DNA of 64,000 nucleotides, taken from contig CALVAY010000007.1 in assembly GCA_944325665.1 (NCBI GenBank), forward strand, positions 1 through 64,000, read 5' to 3'. Below the pieces are notes generated by a model. That model had not been told where the DNA came from, did not search any database, and was given only the letters and a program-made list of their open reading frames with translations. Below, piece after piece: positions 8,781 through 17,705 of the stretch (within the stretch, counting starts at the first letter, position 1; the number at the start of each line of letters is the position of its first letter). The position numbers and the translations under genes are program-made. This DNA comes from Candidatus Gastranaerophilales bacterium. GTDB lineage: Bacteria > Cyanobacteriota > Vampirovibrionia > Gastranaerophilales > Gastranaerophilaceae.

Positions 8781-10439
8781 ATGTCAACAGTTGAGTACTT
8801 TACAAATTCAGATGAGTTGAAAAAACTCTATTCTGCTGCTCGTGCAACAATTACCGCTCCTTTCTACGGTAACAACGTTGAAGAAGTTAAATCAGTAGCA
8901 GAAGCTTACAAATTAGCTAAAAACAGCCCCGGAACAATCGAACTTACAGGCATGCCTGTTTATATGCCTGAAAAAGTAGGTCTTCCTCAAGGCGCTAACC
9001 AATTACTATTCAACGACGGTACAGTTGTTGGTCGTTGTGCAGCTGCAAGAAAAATCGTTGGTGAACCAAACTGCGATTTAGCTTACTTATTACCTATTAT
9101 CCGTGAAGCTGTTTACAACACTCGTGATAGATTAATGTACAAAACAGAAGCCGTTGTAGGTTTAGAAGGAGACTTCATGGTTAAAGCTCACCTTCTAATT
9201 CCTGAAGGCTTTGAAAACGTTATGTACTCTTGGATGTTAAACTTCCAATACATCAACGAAATTTATGCTGATATGTACGAAAAATCAAGAGCTATTCCTG
9301 ACGGAGACATCTTTGTATTCTCTGATCCTGATTGGACTCACCCTGATTTCCCATACGGCTTAACTTTCTTCGATCCAGTTCACAACTGTGCGGCAATTTT
9401 GGGTATGAGATACTTTGGTGAACACAAAAAAGGTACTCTAACTCTTGCTTGGGGTTGTGCAGCTCGTAACGGTTATGCTTCTTGCCACGGCGGTATGAAA
9501 CGTTACAACTTGGGCGAAAACAAATCTTTCCAAGTAGCTGTATTTGGTCTTTCAGGCTCAGGTAAATCAACAATTACTCACGCTAAACACAACAACAAAT
9601 ACGACATCACAGTTCTTCACGATGACGCATTTGTAATTAACGTACATGATAAATATACAATCGCCCTAGAACCTGCTTACTTTGACAAAACAGCAGACTA
9701 CCCGATGGGTTGCGATGACAACAAATATATCTTAACTCAACAAAACGCAGGCGCTATCCAAGGTGCAGACGGAAAAGTTTACTCAATTACAGAAGACATC
9801 AGAAACGGTAACGGTCGTGCAGTTAAATCAAAACTATGGTCTCCTAACAGAGTAGATAGAATCGACCAACCTATCAATGCTATCTTCTGGTTAATGAAAG
9901 ACCCAACAATTCCTCCTGTACTTAAATTATCAGGTGCATCACTAGGTTCTGCTATGGGTGCAACTTTGGCTACAAAACGTTCAAGCGCTGAAAGACTTGC
10001 AAAAGGTGTTGACCCCAACGCATTAGTTGTTGAACCTTATGCTAACCCATTCAGAGTTTATCCTCTTGAAATGGATTACACAAGATTTAAACAACTTATT
10101 GAAGATGGCGTTGACTGCTACATCTTGAACACAGGCGAATTTATGGGTACAAAAGTTCAGCCTAAACACACTTTGGGCATCATCGAAGCTATCGTTGAAG
10201 GAAGTGCTAAATTCCACAAATGGGAAAACTTCTCAGACATCGAAATTATGGATGTTGAAGGCTTTGACGCTTCATTTGCTAACAAAGAATACGCTGAACA
10301 ATTCATCGCTCGTATGAACGACAGAGTTGAATTCGTTAAATCAAGAGAAGTTGAAAAAGCAGGTATCGACAAACTTCCCGCTGACGCTCTTGAAGCTCTT
10401 GAAGCAGTTGTTAAAGAAGCAAACGCTGCTAAAGTTTAG
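8781..10439 (+). CDS. pckA: ATP-type PEP carboxykinase family protein (divergent)
   Basis: A 552-residue protein of the ATP-dependent phosphoenolpyruvate carboxykinase family, which interconverts oxaloacetate and PEP. It has the P-loop GLSGSGKST (256-264), a kinase-2 Asp pair in LHDDAF (281-282), the metal-ligand block GEHKKGTLT (Lys216/217) and His236 in SCHGG. The C-terminal block reads NTGEFMG instead of the usual NTGW. The kinase-2 stretch also lacks the classical 'GDDEHGW' sequence. The enzyme is therefore recognisable but divergent, and substrate or nucleotide preference may differ. SD AGGAGAAAAATCT; the codon use is strongly biased (GCT, GTT, CGT), as in highly expressed genes. It has its own terminator. 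Confidence 0.82.
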   Translation: MSTVEYFTNSDELKKLYSAARATITAPFYGNNVEEVKSVAEAYKLAKNSPGTIELTGMPVYMPEKVGLPQGANQLLFNDGTVVGRCAAARKIVGEPNCDLAYLLPIIREAVYNTRDRLMYKTEAVVGLEGDFMVKAHLLIPEGFENVMYSWMLNFQYINEIYADMYEKSRAIPDGDIFVFSDPDWTHPDFPYGLTFFDPVHNCAAILGMRYFGEHKKGTLTLAWGCAARNGYASCHGGMKRYNLGENKSFQVAVFGLSGSGKSTITHAKHNNKYDITVLHDDAFVINVHDKYTIALEPAYFDKTADYPMGCDDNKYILTQQNAGAIQGADGKVYSITEDIRNGNGRAVKSKLWSPNRVDRIDQPINAIFWLMKDPTIPPVLKLSGASLGSAMGATLATKRSSAERLAKGVDPNALVVEPYANPFRVYPLEMDYTRFKQLIEDGVDCYILNTGEFMGTKVQPKHTLGIIEAIVEGSAKFHKWENFSDIEIMDVEGFDASFANKEYAEQFIARMNDRVEFVKSREVEKAGIDKLPADALEALEAVVKEANAAKV

Positions 10440-10458
10440 TTAATATAAACTAAAACTT

Positions 10459-10492
10459 AAAAACCGCTCTTAAATTCTAAGGGCGGTTTTTC
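10459..10492 (+). terminator. Intrinsic terminator after the PEPCK gene
   Basis: AAAACCGCTCTTA pairs with TAAGGGCGGTTTT (one G-T pair) around a 5-nt loop, followed by T residues. It sits 20 bp after the stop. Confidence 0.88.
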
Positions 10493-10596
10493 ATATACTT
10501 AATGCATTGCCATATATGGAAAATAATGATATTGTAAGTGTATATATTAATTTTGTAGAATTAGATTTTGCAAAACATATACTGGAGTTAGATAAA

Positions 10597-13047
10597 ATGA
10601 AAAAAATGAACCGAGTTTTCGGGGGTTTCACCCTTGCGGAACTTCTTATGGCAGTTTTGGTAATCTCAATTATCATGGTTGCCTTAGCACCCGTTATTAC
10701 AAAAAGAGTTATGGACAACGTCAAAGTCAACATCTTTAAAAATGACGGTGAATTGTTCCTGTACTCAACAACGAACCCGACTTGTACTCCTGCAACTGAC
10801 GGACAAAAGTCGGTAGATTGCATTTTTACACCTCCTCAAGGTGTAAATAAAGTTAGTGCGGTAATTGTTTCGGGTGGTGGCGGTGGCGCCGGAGCTGCAA
10901 GTCCTGCTTTAACTTATGATATGACAGAAACTGCAGCATCACCTACAACTGCCACCTCTCAGACAAAAACTCTTAATATAACAGATACCATGAAAGAAGT
11001 TGTAATAACTTACATGACAGGCGGTGGCGGTGGCGGCTCCGCAGGAGCTTACGCAAATACTACAGACGGCATTATGTCTCAGGCAGATTGTGATAAGTAT
11101 GGAGCACTATTTGTCGAAGCAAAATATAACGGTACAGGGAAGAACATTTGTATAACAAGATACAACGCTGGCGACCCTCCAGGACCAAGCATTGCTCCCT
11201 CAACTAAAATTGTTAATACCGATCTAGGTCAATCTTGCACAGGAAACGACTGTTGTTGGCAAGGAACTTTAACGGCAAATATAAATGATTGTACAGAAAG
11301 TTACGCAGGAACAGATGGCTCCATTACAACGTACAGCGGCTGCAACAGAACTGTATGCACATATCCTGCGGCAACTGCAGCTTGTGCATTGTACGCTCCT
11401 GGGGACACTAATCCTGGAGACTGGAGATTACCAATAGAAAAAGAAATAGGAGCTTGGAGTAGTACTGGTGTAGGAAGCTTTTCAATAGGAAAAGGGTCTG
11501 CAGGCATGCAGTTGTGTTCGTACTTTCCAAATTATAAAAAAGCAATTTCTTGTTCAAGTATGTCAGGACTATGCTTAGGAGCGAATTCTAATTCTTGCCA
11601 ACCAGCACAAGTATGGGGAATGAACAGATCAGCAACTGCACTATATCTAGACGGAGTTGTTGCAAGTTCTGGTAAACCAAGTAATGTGGCTGGCAGTGTT
11701 CGTTGCGTATATGAAAAAAACACCCCAAGTTACAAACCCTACGGTGGTGGCGGTGGCGGTGCAGCACCGTATATTAAAAACTATGCAATTCCTGAAGATA
11801 TTTTAAATGCAAACATTGGCGGAAGAATAGAGATTTTTGCCGGAGCAGGCGGAAAAGGCTCTGATGTTACATCCGGTGCAGGCATTTCAAGTGAAGCAGG
11901 TGAAGTCGGTGCTTCTTCGTACGTTAGAATATACAGCCCCGAAAATGTCCTTGTATGGGGTATAAGTGTAAGAGGCGGAGATTATGCCAAGAAAACGGTG
12001 CTTTTTGAAAACGGTAACGGAAGCTCTGAAGCAGGAAAAGAAACGCCTATTAATGGCGGTTCTTGTCAAGTGTACAACGGTACAAGTTGGTCTAATATAA
12101 ACTGCACAGGTGTAGGCGTTGCAGGGCAAAAAGGTCAACTGGCGGAAGAAGTCAGCAATAACCCAAGAGGCGGAAACGGTGGCGGCTCGATGTACAGTTC
12201 TGATTTTGTTACAGGCGGTGGTGTTGGCGGAAGCGAGTATAACACCGTTGGCGGAAACGGAACAAACTGGGGTGCAGGCGGTGGCGGCGGTTCAGTTTAT
12301 ACCACATATGACCCTGACACAGGCGCACCTGTTGCAAATAAAGGTAAGGGCGGAAACGGCGGAAACGGAATAGTTCAAATTAACTACGGTGAATCACTGC
12401 AAGTTGCAGGCGGAGGTGCAGGCGGTGGCGGTGCATTTGCAAGAATAGTTGATTTGGAAGTTGTCCCTGGACAAGAATACGCAATCAGAGTAGGTGGCGG
12501 TGGTACAGGAGGAAGTGCCAACAACCCCGGACAAAACGGCGGTCAATCTTGGGTTAAGATTGGTGCAACCACATATTCTCTTGACGGAGGCGAAGGCGGA
12601 AAAGTCGGAACCGCACAGACTCAAACCGCAGCAGTAGTCCACGGTTTAGGCGGTTCGGGAAGCTTTGTTCAATCCAGTGTTGCAGATGCTTCTGAAGATT
12701 ACTATGACGGAGATGACGGTACTGCAGGCGACAGCGTAGTAGATGACCTTACAGGAAGAGTAATCGGCTCATCAGGCGGATGTGGCGGTGAGTCAGGCAT
12801 TGGAAGCATAGGTTCAACAGGCGGTATGAACATTTGCACGGAAGGTGCAACGATAAACGGAATTAACGCAACACCTTTGACTTTCTTAAGTCCTGGTAAC
12901 GTATTTAATCAATCTGTCTATGGTACAGCAGGCGCAGGCGGTGGCGGTGGCGGCTGGGACAGAAGAGAAGGACATTACATTAACCTCGGTAACGGCTCTT
13001 CAGGTCTTGACGGTTACGTATATGTCTTCTGGACAGATCATGATTAG
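10597..13047 (+). CDS. Giant glycine-rich prepilin-type protein
   Basis: About 816 residues from the ATG at 10597, which has the SD TGGAG; an upstream TTG at 10507 would put 30 extra residues before the prepilin signal and is unlikely. The N-terminus MKKMNRVFGG/FTLAELLMAV is a type IV prepilin signal (peptidase cleavage after GG), followed by one hydrophobic helix. The rest is dominated by Gly-rich tracts (GGGGGAG, GGGGGS, GGNGGNG). Between about residues 175 and 375 lies a Cys-rich segment with 'GDWRLPIEKE' and 'VAGSVRCVYE', which resembles DUF1566/Fib_succ_major-type domains. It is probably displayed at the surface by the type II/IV pilus machinery. Its role is unknown. Confidence 0.85.
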   Translation: MKKMNRVFGGFTLAELLMAVLVISIIMVALAPVITKRVMDNVKVNIFKNDGELFLYSTTNPTCTPATDGQKSVDCIFTPPQGVNKVSAVIVSGGGGGAGAASPALTYDMTETAASPTTATSQTKTLNITDTMKEVVITYMTGGGGGGSAGAYANTTDGIMSQADCDKYGALFVEAKYNGTGKNICITRYNAGDPPGPSIAPSTKIVNTDLGQSCTGNDCCWQGTLTANINDCTESYAGTDGSITTYSGCNRTVCTYPAATAACALYAPGDTNPGDWRLPIEKEIGAWSSTGVGSFSIGKGSAGMQLCSYFPNYKKAISCSSMSGLCLGANSNSCQPAQVWGMNRSATALYLDGVVASSGKPSNVAGSVRCVYEKNTPSYKPYGGGGGGAAPYIKNYAIPEDILNANIGGRIEIFAGAGGKGSDVTSGAGISSEAGEVGASSYVRIYSPENVLVWGISVRGGDYAKKTVLFENGNGSSEAGKETPINGGSCQVYNGTSWSNINCTGVGVAGQKGQLAEEVSNNPRGGNGGGSMYSSDFVTGGGVGGSEYNTVGGNGTNWGAGGGGGSVYTTYDPDTGAPVANKGKGGNGGNGIVQINYGESLQVAGGGAGGGGAFARIVDLEVVPGQEYAIRVGGGGTGGSANNPGQNGGQSWVKIGATTYSLDGGEGGKVGTAQTQTAAVVHGLGGSGSFVQSSVADASEDYYDGDDGTAGDSVVDDLTGRVIGSSGGCGGESGIGSIGSTGGMNICTEGATINGINATPLTFLSPGNVFNQSVYGTAGAGGGGGGWDRREGHYINLGNGSSGLDGYVYVFWTDHD

Positions 13048-13065
13048 GAAATAAAACCAAACTAA

Positions 13066-13095
13066 AAAGCCGACTCAAATGAGTCGGCTTTAATT
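13066..13095. terminator. Bidirectional terminator between the prepilin gene and pgk
   Basis: A 12-bp perfect stem (AAAGCCGACTCA with TGAGTCGGCTTT) and a 2-nt loop. A T-rich tail follows on the plus strand, and on the minus strand T residues follow for the convergent pgk gene. Confidence 0.88.
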
Positions 13096-13110
13096 TTTAA
13101 AGTAAATAAA

Positions 13111-14313
13111 TTACTTATCGTTAAGTGCGTCAACACCGGGAAGCACTTTACCTTCAATAAATTCTAATGAAGCACCGCCACCTGTTGAGATGTGAGTAAA
13201 GTCATCACCGTTGCAGAATTTTTTAGCAGCGCTAACAGAGTCGCCACCACCTACAACAGATACCGCACCTGCTTTTGTAGCTTCAACAATAGCATTTAGA
13301 ACAGCTTTTGTACCTTGCGCGAATTTTGGATTTTCAAACGCACCAACAGGGCCGTTCATAAGAATTGTTTTTGATTTTTTAATAACATCTTCAAAAGCCT
13401 TTTGAGTTTCAGGGCCTGCGTCAACCCCTTCAAAACCGTCAGGAATTTCATTAACCGGAACAACTTTATTTGTACCGTTGCCTGAAAAATCATCAGCAGC
13501 TAGAACATCAGTTGCCATAATTAAGTTAACACCTTTGTCTTGAGCTTTTTTCTCAATAGCTTTTGCAACTTCCATTTGATCATCTTCATGGATAGAGTTA
13601 CCGATTTTACCGCCGTTAGCTTTAACGAAAGTATAAGCCATACCGCCGCCAACGATTAAGTTGTCAACTTTGTCCAAAAGATTTTCTAAAACACCGATTT
13701 TAGAAGAAATTTTTGCACCGCCAACAACAGCTGTAAACGGTCTTTGAGGATTATTCAAAAGCCCGCCCAATGCGTTTAATTCTTTTTCCATTAACAAACC
13801 TGCAACAGCGGGAGTTAGAAGTTTTGCAACTTTAGCTGTTGAAGTGTGTTTTCTGTGTGCAGCACCAAAAGCGTCGTTTACGTAGAAGTCGCCAAGTTTA
13901 GCAAGTTCTTGAGCAAAAGTCATATCGTCATCTTTTGCTTCTTCTTCTTTGTAGAAACGAATATTTTCTAAAAGCGCTACTTGACCGTCTTTTAGAGCTT
14001 TTAGTTCTTCATCTGCACCTTGACCTACGGGTTTTGAAACAAAAAGTACATCTTCGCCCAAAACTTTTGATAAATATTTAGCAACCGGAGCAAGAGAAAA
14101 TTCTTCTTTCCATTCGCCTTTCGGACGACCCAAGTGAGCCATAAGAATAATTTTTGCGCCTTTGTCTTTAAGCATTTGAACTGTTGGCAAAATAGCTCTG
14201 ATTCTTGTGTCATCAGTTACATTTTTGTTTTCATCCAAAGGAACGTTAATATCAACTCTGACTAGAGCACGTTTTCCTTGGACATTTTCTAAATCTTTAA
14301 TTGACTTTTTCAT
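13111..14313 (-). CDS. pgk: Phosphoglycerate kinase
   Basis: A 400-residue PGK catalysing 1,3-bisphosphoglycerate + ADP to 3-phosphoglycerate + ATP. Family blocks are clear: 'GKRALVRVDINVPLDENKNVTDDTRI' at the N-terminus, 'ILMAHLGRPKG' (~57-67), 'DAFGAAHRKHTS', 'VVGGAKISSKIGVLENLL', 'ILMNGPVGAFE' and 'VVGGGDSVSAAKKF...FTHISTGGGASLEF' near the C-terminus. Length is typical. The SD AGGGGAC precedes the ATG. It is transcribed alone, divergent from the transporter gene that follows. Confidence 0.97.
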   Translation of the reverse strand: MKKSIKDLENVQGKRALVRVDINVPLDENKNVTDDTRIRAILPTVQMLKDKGAKIILMAHLGRPKGEWKEEFSLAPVAKYLSKVLGEDVLFVSKPVGQGADEELKALKDGQVALLENIRFYKEEEAKDDDMTFAQELAKLGDFYVNDAFGAAHRKHTSTAKVAKLLTPAVAGLLMEKELNALGGLLNNPQRPFTAVVGGAKISSKIGVLENLLDKVDNLIVGGGMAYTFVKANGGKIGNSIHEDDQMEVAKAIEKKAQDKGVNLIMATDVLAADDFSGNGTNKVVPVNEIPDGFEGVDAGPETQKAFEDVIKKSKTILMNGPVGAFENPKFAQGTKAVLNAIVEATKAGAVSVVGGGDSVSAAKKFCNGDDFTHISTGGGASLEFIEGKVLPGVDALNDK

Positions 14314-14396
14314 TTTATAGTCCCCTATATCCTGTTTACGGCTTTATTTTACGTCAAAAAAACCATATTTACAATATTTTATGTTAAAATCCTTTT

Positions 14397-15695
14397 ATGA
14401 TTTTAAATCCTGTAATAGTATCCGTATTTTTACTTTGTGCCTTGTGCATAATGAGGATTAACGTGCTTTTGGCGTTAATTATTTGTGCAATCGTTGCAGG
14501 GCTTTGTGCGAATATGGATATTCAAACAATAATGAACACATTTATTCAAGGCATGGGGGCAAACTCCGAAACGGCATTGAGCTACATTCTCTTAGGAACT
14601 TTTGCTGCGGCAATGACTCACACAGGGCTTGCAAAAATAATAGCTCAAAGGATTTCTTTGGTAATTAAAAACAATAAATATCTGCTTTTGCTTATTATCG
14701 GCTCAATTGCGGTAATGTCGCAGAACTTAATCCCTGTACACATTGCTTTTATACCGATTTTAATCCCCCCTCTTTTAGGTGTTATGAATAAATTAAAACT
14801 CGACAGAAGAGCTGTCGCATGTACTTTAGCTTTTGGTTTAAAAGCACCTTATATTGCTATTCCTGCGGGTTTTGGGTTAATTTTTCAGGGTTTAATTGCG
14901 GACAATATGACGCAAATGGGCATTAATGTTCTTAAGACCAATGTCTGCAAAAGCACTTGGTTTTTAGGTTTATTTATGTTTTTAGGCCTTTTGGTTGCAA
15001 TTTTTATAACGTATCGAAAAGACAGAGTTTACAAGGATATTGACCCAAAAGTAAATATTTCGGATAAAAAGTTAAAATTCAGAAGAAAGCACTATATAAC
15101 CCTTTTTGCAGCATTTATGACCCTTGTTGTACAGCTTTTAAGCGGTTCTTTGCCCCTTGGTGCCTTGGTAGGCTTAGGAATTATTTTCGGTACAAGGGCG
15201 GTGAGAAAAAGGCATATGGATAAGCTTATAAACGAAGGTATCGGGCTTATGGGCTATGTTGCTTTTGTAATGCTTATTGCAGCAGGTTTTGCCTTGGTTT
15301 TAAAACAAAGCGGCGGGGTTGAAAGCCTGATTAATATGATTTTGCCTTACATGCAGCACTCAAAACTAATAGCAGTCCTTTTAATGCTCCTTATAGGGTT
15401 GTTAATAACAATGGGAATAGGCACATCCTTTGGTACAATACCGATTTTGGCCGTTCTTTTTGTCCCGATGTGCGCTAAACTTGGCATTTCAACTCCCGCA
15501 ACGGTTATAATCCTTGCAGCGTCAGCAGCCTTGGGGGATGCAGGCTCACCCGCCTCAGACACAACTCTTGGCCCGACTGCCGGATTAAATGCGGATAATC
15601 AACATAATCACATCCAAGACACTTGCATACCAACGTTTGTACACTTTAATACCGCACTAATTTTGGCGGCTCTGGTTGCAATTTATTTGTTTTAA
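14397..15695 (+). CDS. YuiF-like Na+/H+ antiporter family transporter
   Basis: A 432-residue inner-membrane protein with about 10-12 hydrophobic segments and a basic cytoplasmic loop (YRKDRVYKDIDPKV). The N-terminal 'IMRINVLLALIICAIVAGL' and the later 'LGDAGSPASDTTLGPTAGLNADNQHNH' fit the Na_H_antiporter family (PF03553, YuiF type), which includes amino-acid/cation transporters. The substrate is not predictable. There is no Shine-Dalgarno; the -10-like TAAAAT (14385-14390) ends exactly 6 nt before the ATG, so the mRNA may be leaderless. It lies just upstream of pgi, with its own promoter gap between. Confidence 0.82.
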   Translation: MILNPVIVSVFLLCALCIMRINVLLALIICAIVAGLCANMDIQTIMNTFIQGMGANSETALSYILLGTFAAAMTHTGLAKIIAQRISLVIKNNKYLLLLIIGSIAVMSQNLIPVHIAFIPILIPPLLGVMNKLKLDRRAVACTLAFGLKAPYIAIPAGFGLIFQGLIADNMTQMGINVLKTNVCKSTWFLGLFMFLGLLVAIFITYRKDRVYKDIDPKVNISDKKLKFRRKHYITLFAAFMTLVVQLLSGSLPLGALVGLGIIFGTRAVRKRHMDKLINEGIGLMGYVAFVMLIAAGFALVLKQSGGVESLINMILPYMQHSKLIAVLLMLLIGLLITMGIGTSFGTIPILAVLFVPMCAKLGISTPATVIILAASAALGDAGSPASDTTLGPTAGLNADNQHNHIQDTCIPTFVHFNTALILAALVAIYLF

Positions 15696-15749
15696 AATTA
15701 AATTCCTTGCGTTATAATTATTTCATAAAGAATTTGGAAGGATTATATT

Positions 15750-16982
15750 ATGACGCAAACATCTCAAAAATTAACCACCCTAAAAACAGGCGAAATTAAT
15801 TTTGAAAAGTATCAAACTCTTGCACAGGAAGCTGTTTCGGATGTTCAGGCAAGAGCAGAAAAACAAGGACAATTTTTAAATTGGATTAATTTTCTGCCAA
15901 ACCACCAATTAAAAAACATCGATAACTTATTTGATTTAGCTCAAAAGGCACGAGCAGGCAAATACACAGACATTGCCGTTTTGGGTATCGGCGGTTCACG
16001 TCATACGACTGAGTCTTTAATTACAATGCTAAATTTAAACAAGCACGCTCATTTTTACTCATCAGTTGACCCTCTAAGCTTTGAGCGTTTTTCAAAAACT
16101 CTTGATTTAGACAAAACTCAGTTCTTAGTAGTTTCTAAATCAGGCGGAACGCTTGAAACAACAGTTGCTTACGAAAGCGCAAGAAAATTAATGCAAAATT
16201 ATTTGGGCAAAGAAGATGTTTCTGACAGATTTATTGCAATGACAGACGCATCAAGCGAAAAAAGCGCTCTAAGACGTCTTGTGGATAAGGGCGAATTAAC
16301 CGCAGGCGGATATGTTCATGATGATGTCGGCGGAAGATTTTCAATCTTTGATGATGCAACAATTTTCACACTTGCATTTTTAGGCGTTGAAAAACAAAAC
16401 GTAATTGACATGTTAAATGCGTCATTAGATGCTCAAAAAGAGTTTTTAAACAAAAATGTTGAAGAAAATGATGCGCTAAAACTTGCAATTTCAAACGTTG
16501 AAGCAAGACAAAACGGCAAAATTAAACACTTTGTGGAATACTTTGGCGATGCGTTTATGGCAACAACTTTGTGGGAAAAACAACTTAAAAATGAATCATT
16601 AAAAGCAAGAATTTCAACAGATACAAACGTAGGCCCCGGATATTTGCACTACAATGCAGAGGCTGATTTGGACGAAAACAATAAAGATTCCTTCTTTACT
16701 TTTGTTTATGTGAAATCTGATGATAAAGTGTTCAACGCTGTAATCAAAGGTGTTGTAAGTGCTTACAGTGCTCAACATCCTGTATCTGAAATTGTTTTGG
16801 CTGACTTGTCATACAAAACTTTAGGCAGATTCATTGAACTTAAACACTTTGAAACACTATACACAGGCAACATCTTAAGACGTATGGAAAACAACATCAC
16901 GCCTCAAGGTGAAGCTATGGCAGAAGTGCTACAACCAAACGTTGAAAAATACAAAAAAGAAGTTAAAAAAGCACTTGCTTAA
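15750..16982 (+). CDS. pgi: Glucose-6-phosphate isomerase
   Basis: A 410-residue PGI (glucose-6-P to fructose-6-P). Diagnostic stretches are 'IAVLGIGGSRHTTESL' (~73-88), 'FLVVSKSGGTLETTVAYESA' (the SIS phosphate-binding block), 'GGRFSIFDDATIFTLAF' and the C-terminal Lys-containing segment. It is shorter than the E. coli enzyme (549), as in other compact bacterial and archaeal PGIs. The SD is GGAAGGATT. A TATAAT at 15713-15718 is a possible -10. It is followed by a strong terminator. Confidence 0.95.
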   Translation: MTQTSQKLTTLKTGEINFEKYQTLAQEAVSDVQARAEKQGQFLNWINFLPNHQLKNIDNLFDLAQKARAGKYTDIAVLGIGGSRHTTESLITMLNLNKHAHFYSSVDPLSFERFSKTLDLDKTQFLVVSKSGGTLETTVAYESARKLMQNYLGKEDVSDRFIAMTDASSEKSALRRLVDKGELTAGGYVHDDVGGRFSIFDDATIFTLAFLGVEKQNVIDMLNASLDAQKEFLNKNVEENDALKLAISNVEARQNGKIKHFVEYFGDAFMATTLWEKQLKNESLKARISTDTNVGPGYLHYNAEADLDENNKDSFFTFVYVKSDDKVFNAVIKGVVSAYSAQHPVSEIVLADLSYKTLGRFIELKHFETLYTGNILRRMENNITPQGEAMAEVLQPNVEKYKKEVKKALA

Positions 16983-17003
16983 AACTTCTCTTAATAGACC
17001 TAA

Positions 17004-17026
17004 GCCCGCATATTGCGGGCTTTTTT
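17004..17026 (+). terminator. Intrinsic terminator after pgi
   Basis: GCCCGCA/TGCGGGC stem with a 3-nt loop and six T. It overlaps the last bases of the convergent cysE gene. Confidence 0.92.
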
Positions 17027-17705
17027 AGTCTTTAATTTCTTTTTGATTTTCAAAATCCGCTTTAAGCTCGGCTACTTCATACTTGAGCCTGTTTAGCTCG
17101 CACTTAATCGGGTCGGGAATTCTGTTGTGCAAAAGCTGCCCTTGAATAAACACTCTTTGTTTGACTATTCTTCCGGGGATGCCCACAACTGTGGAGTGTT
17201 CGGGAACGTCATCCACAACGACCGAACCTGCACCGATATTGGTATAATCACCTATTGTAATATTACCCAAGACCTTTGCACCTGCACCGACTGTAACGCT
17301 GTTACCAAGCGTAGGATGGCGTTTACCAAGGTCTTTACCTGTACCGCCAAGCGTAACGCCTTGATATATAAGAACATCATCGCCAATAATCGTTGTTTCA
17401 CCTATTACAACGCCCATTCCGTGGTCAATGAAAAAGTTTTTCCCTATTTTTGCCTTCGGGTGAATTTCAATTCCCGTAAAAAAGCGCGCCAACTGCGAGA
17501 TTAGCCTTGGGATAAAAGGAATGTGCCACTTTGTCAGTTTATGCGCGAAACGATACGCTAAAAGCGCATGGAAACCGGGGTAGAGCAAAATAATCTCCGC
17601 TAAATTCCTTGCGGCAGGGTCTTTATCATATATAGTTTTAATGTCGCTGCAAACAGTTTTTATTCCACGGACAATGGACAGGCCCTGTTTTTTTTCTTCA
17701 ACCAT
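17025..17705 (-). CDS. cysE: Serine O-acetyltransferase
   Basis: A 226-residue CysE that makes O-acetylserine from serine and acetyl-CoA, the first step of cysteine synthesis. An N-terminal helical part ('DPAARNLAEIILLYPGFHALLAYRFAH') is followed by a left-handed beta-helix of hexapeptide repeats (~80-190), with the catalytic 'IDHGMGVVIGETTIIGDD' and 'GKRHPTLGNSVTVGAGAKVLG'. Its ATG overlaps the cysK stop by one base (TAATG), so translation is probably coupled and both enzymes of the pathway are made together. Confidence 0.96.
   Translation of the reverse strand: MVEEKKQGLSIVRGIKTVCSDIKTIYDKDPAARNLAEIILLYPGFHALLAYRFAHKLTKWHIPFIPRLISQLARFFTGIEIHPKAKIGKNFFIDHGMGVVIGETTIIGDDVLIYQGVTLGGTGKDLGKRHPTLGNSVTVGAGAKVLGNITIGDYTNIGAGSVVVDDVPEHSTVVGIPGRIVKQRVFIQGQLLHNRIPDPIKCELNRLKYEVAELKADFENQKEIKD

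Noticed and set aside
10507-10596. TTG-started N-terminal extension of the glycine-rich prepilin
   Set aside because: A 30-residue leader before the basic MKKMNRVFGG prepilin signal is unlikely, and the ATG at 10597 has a proper SD.
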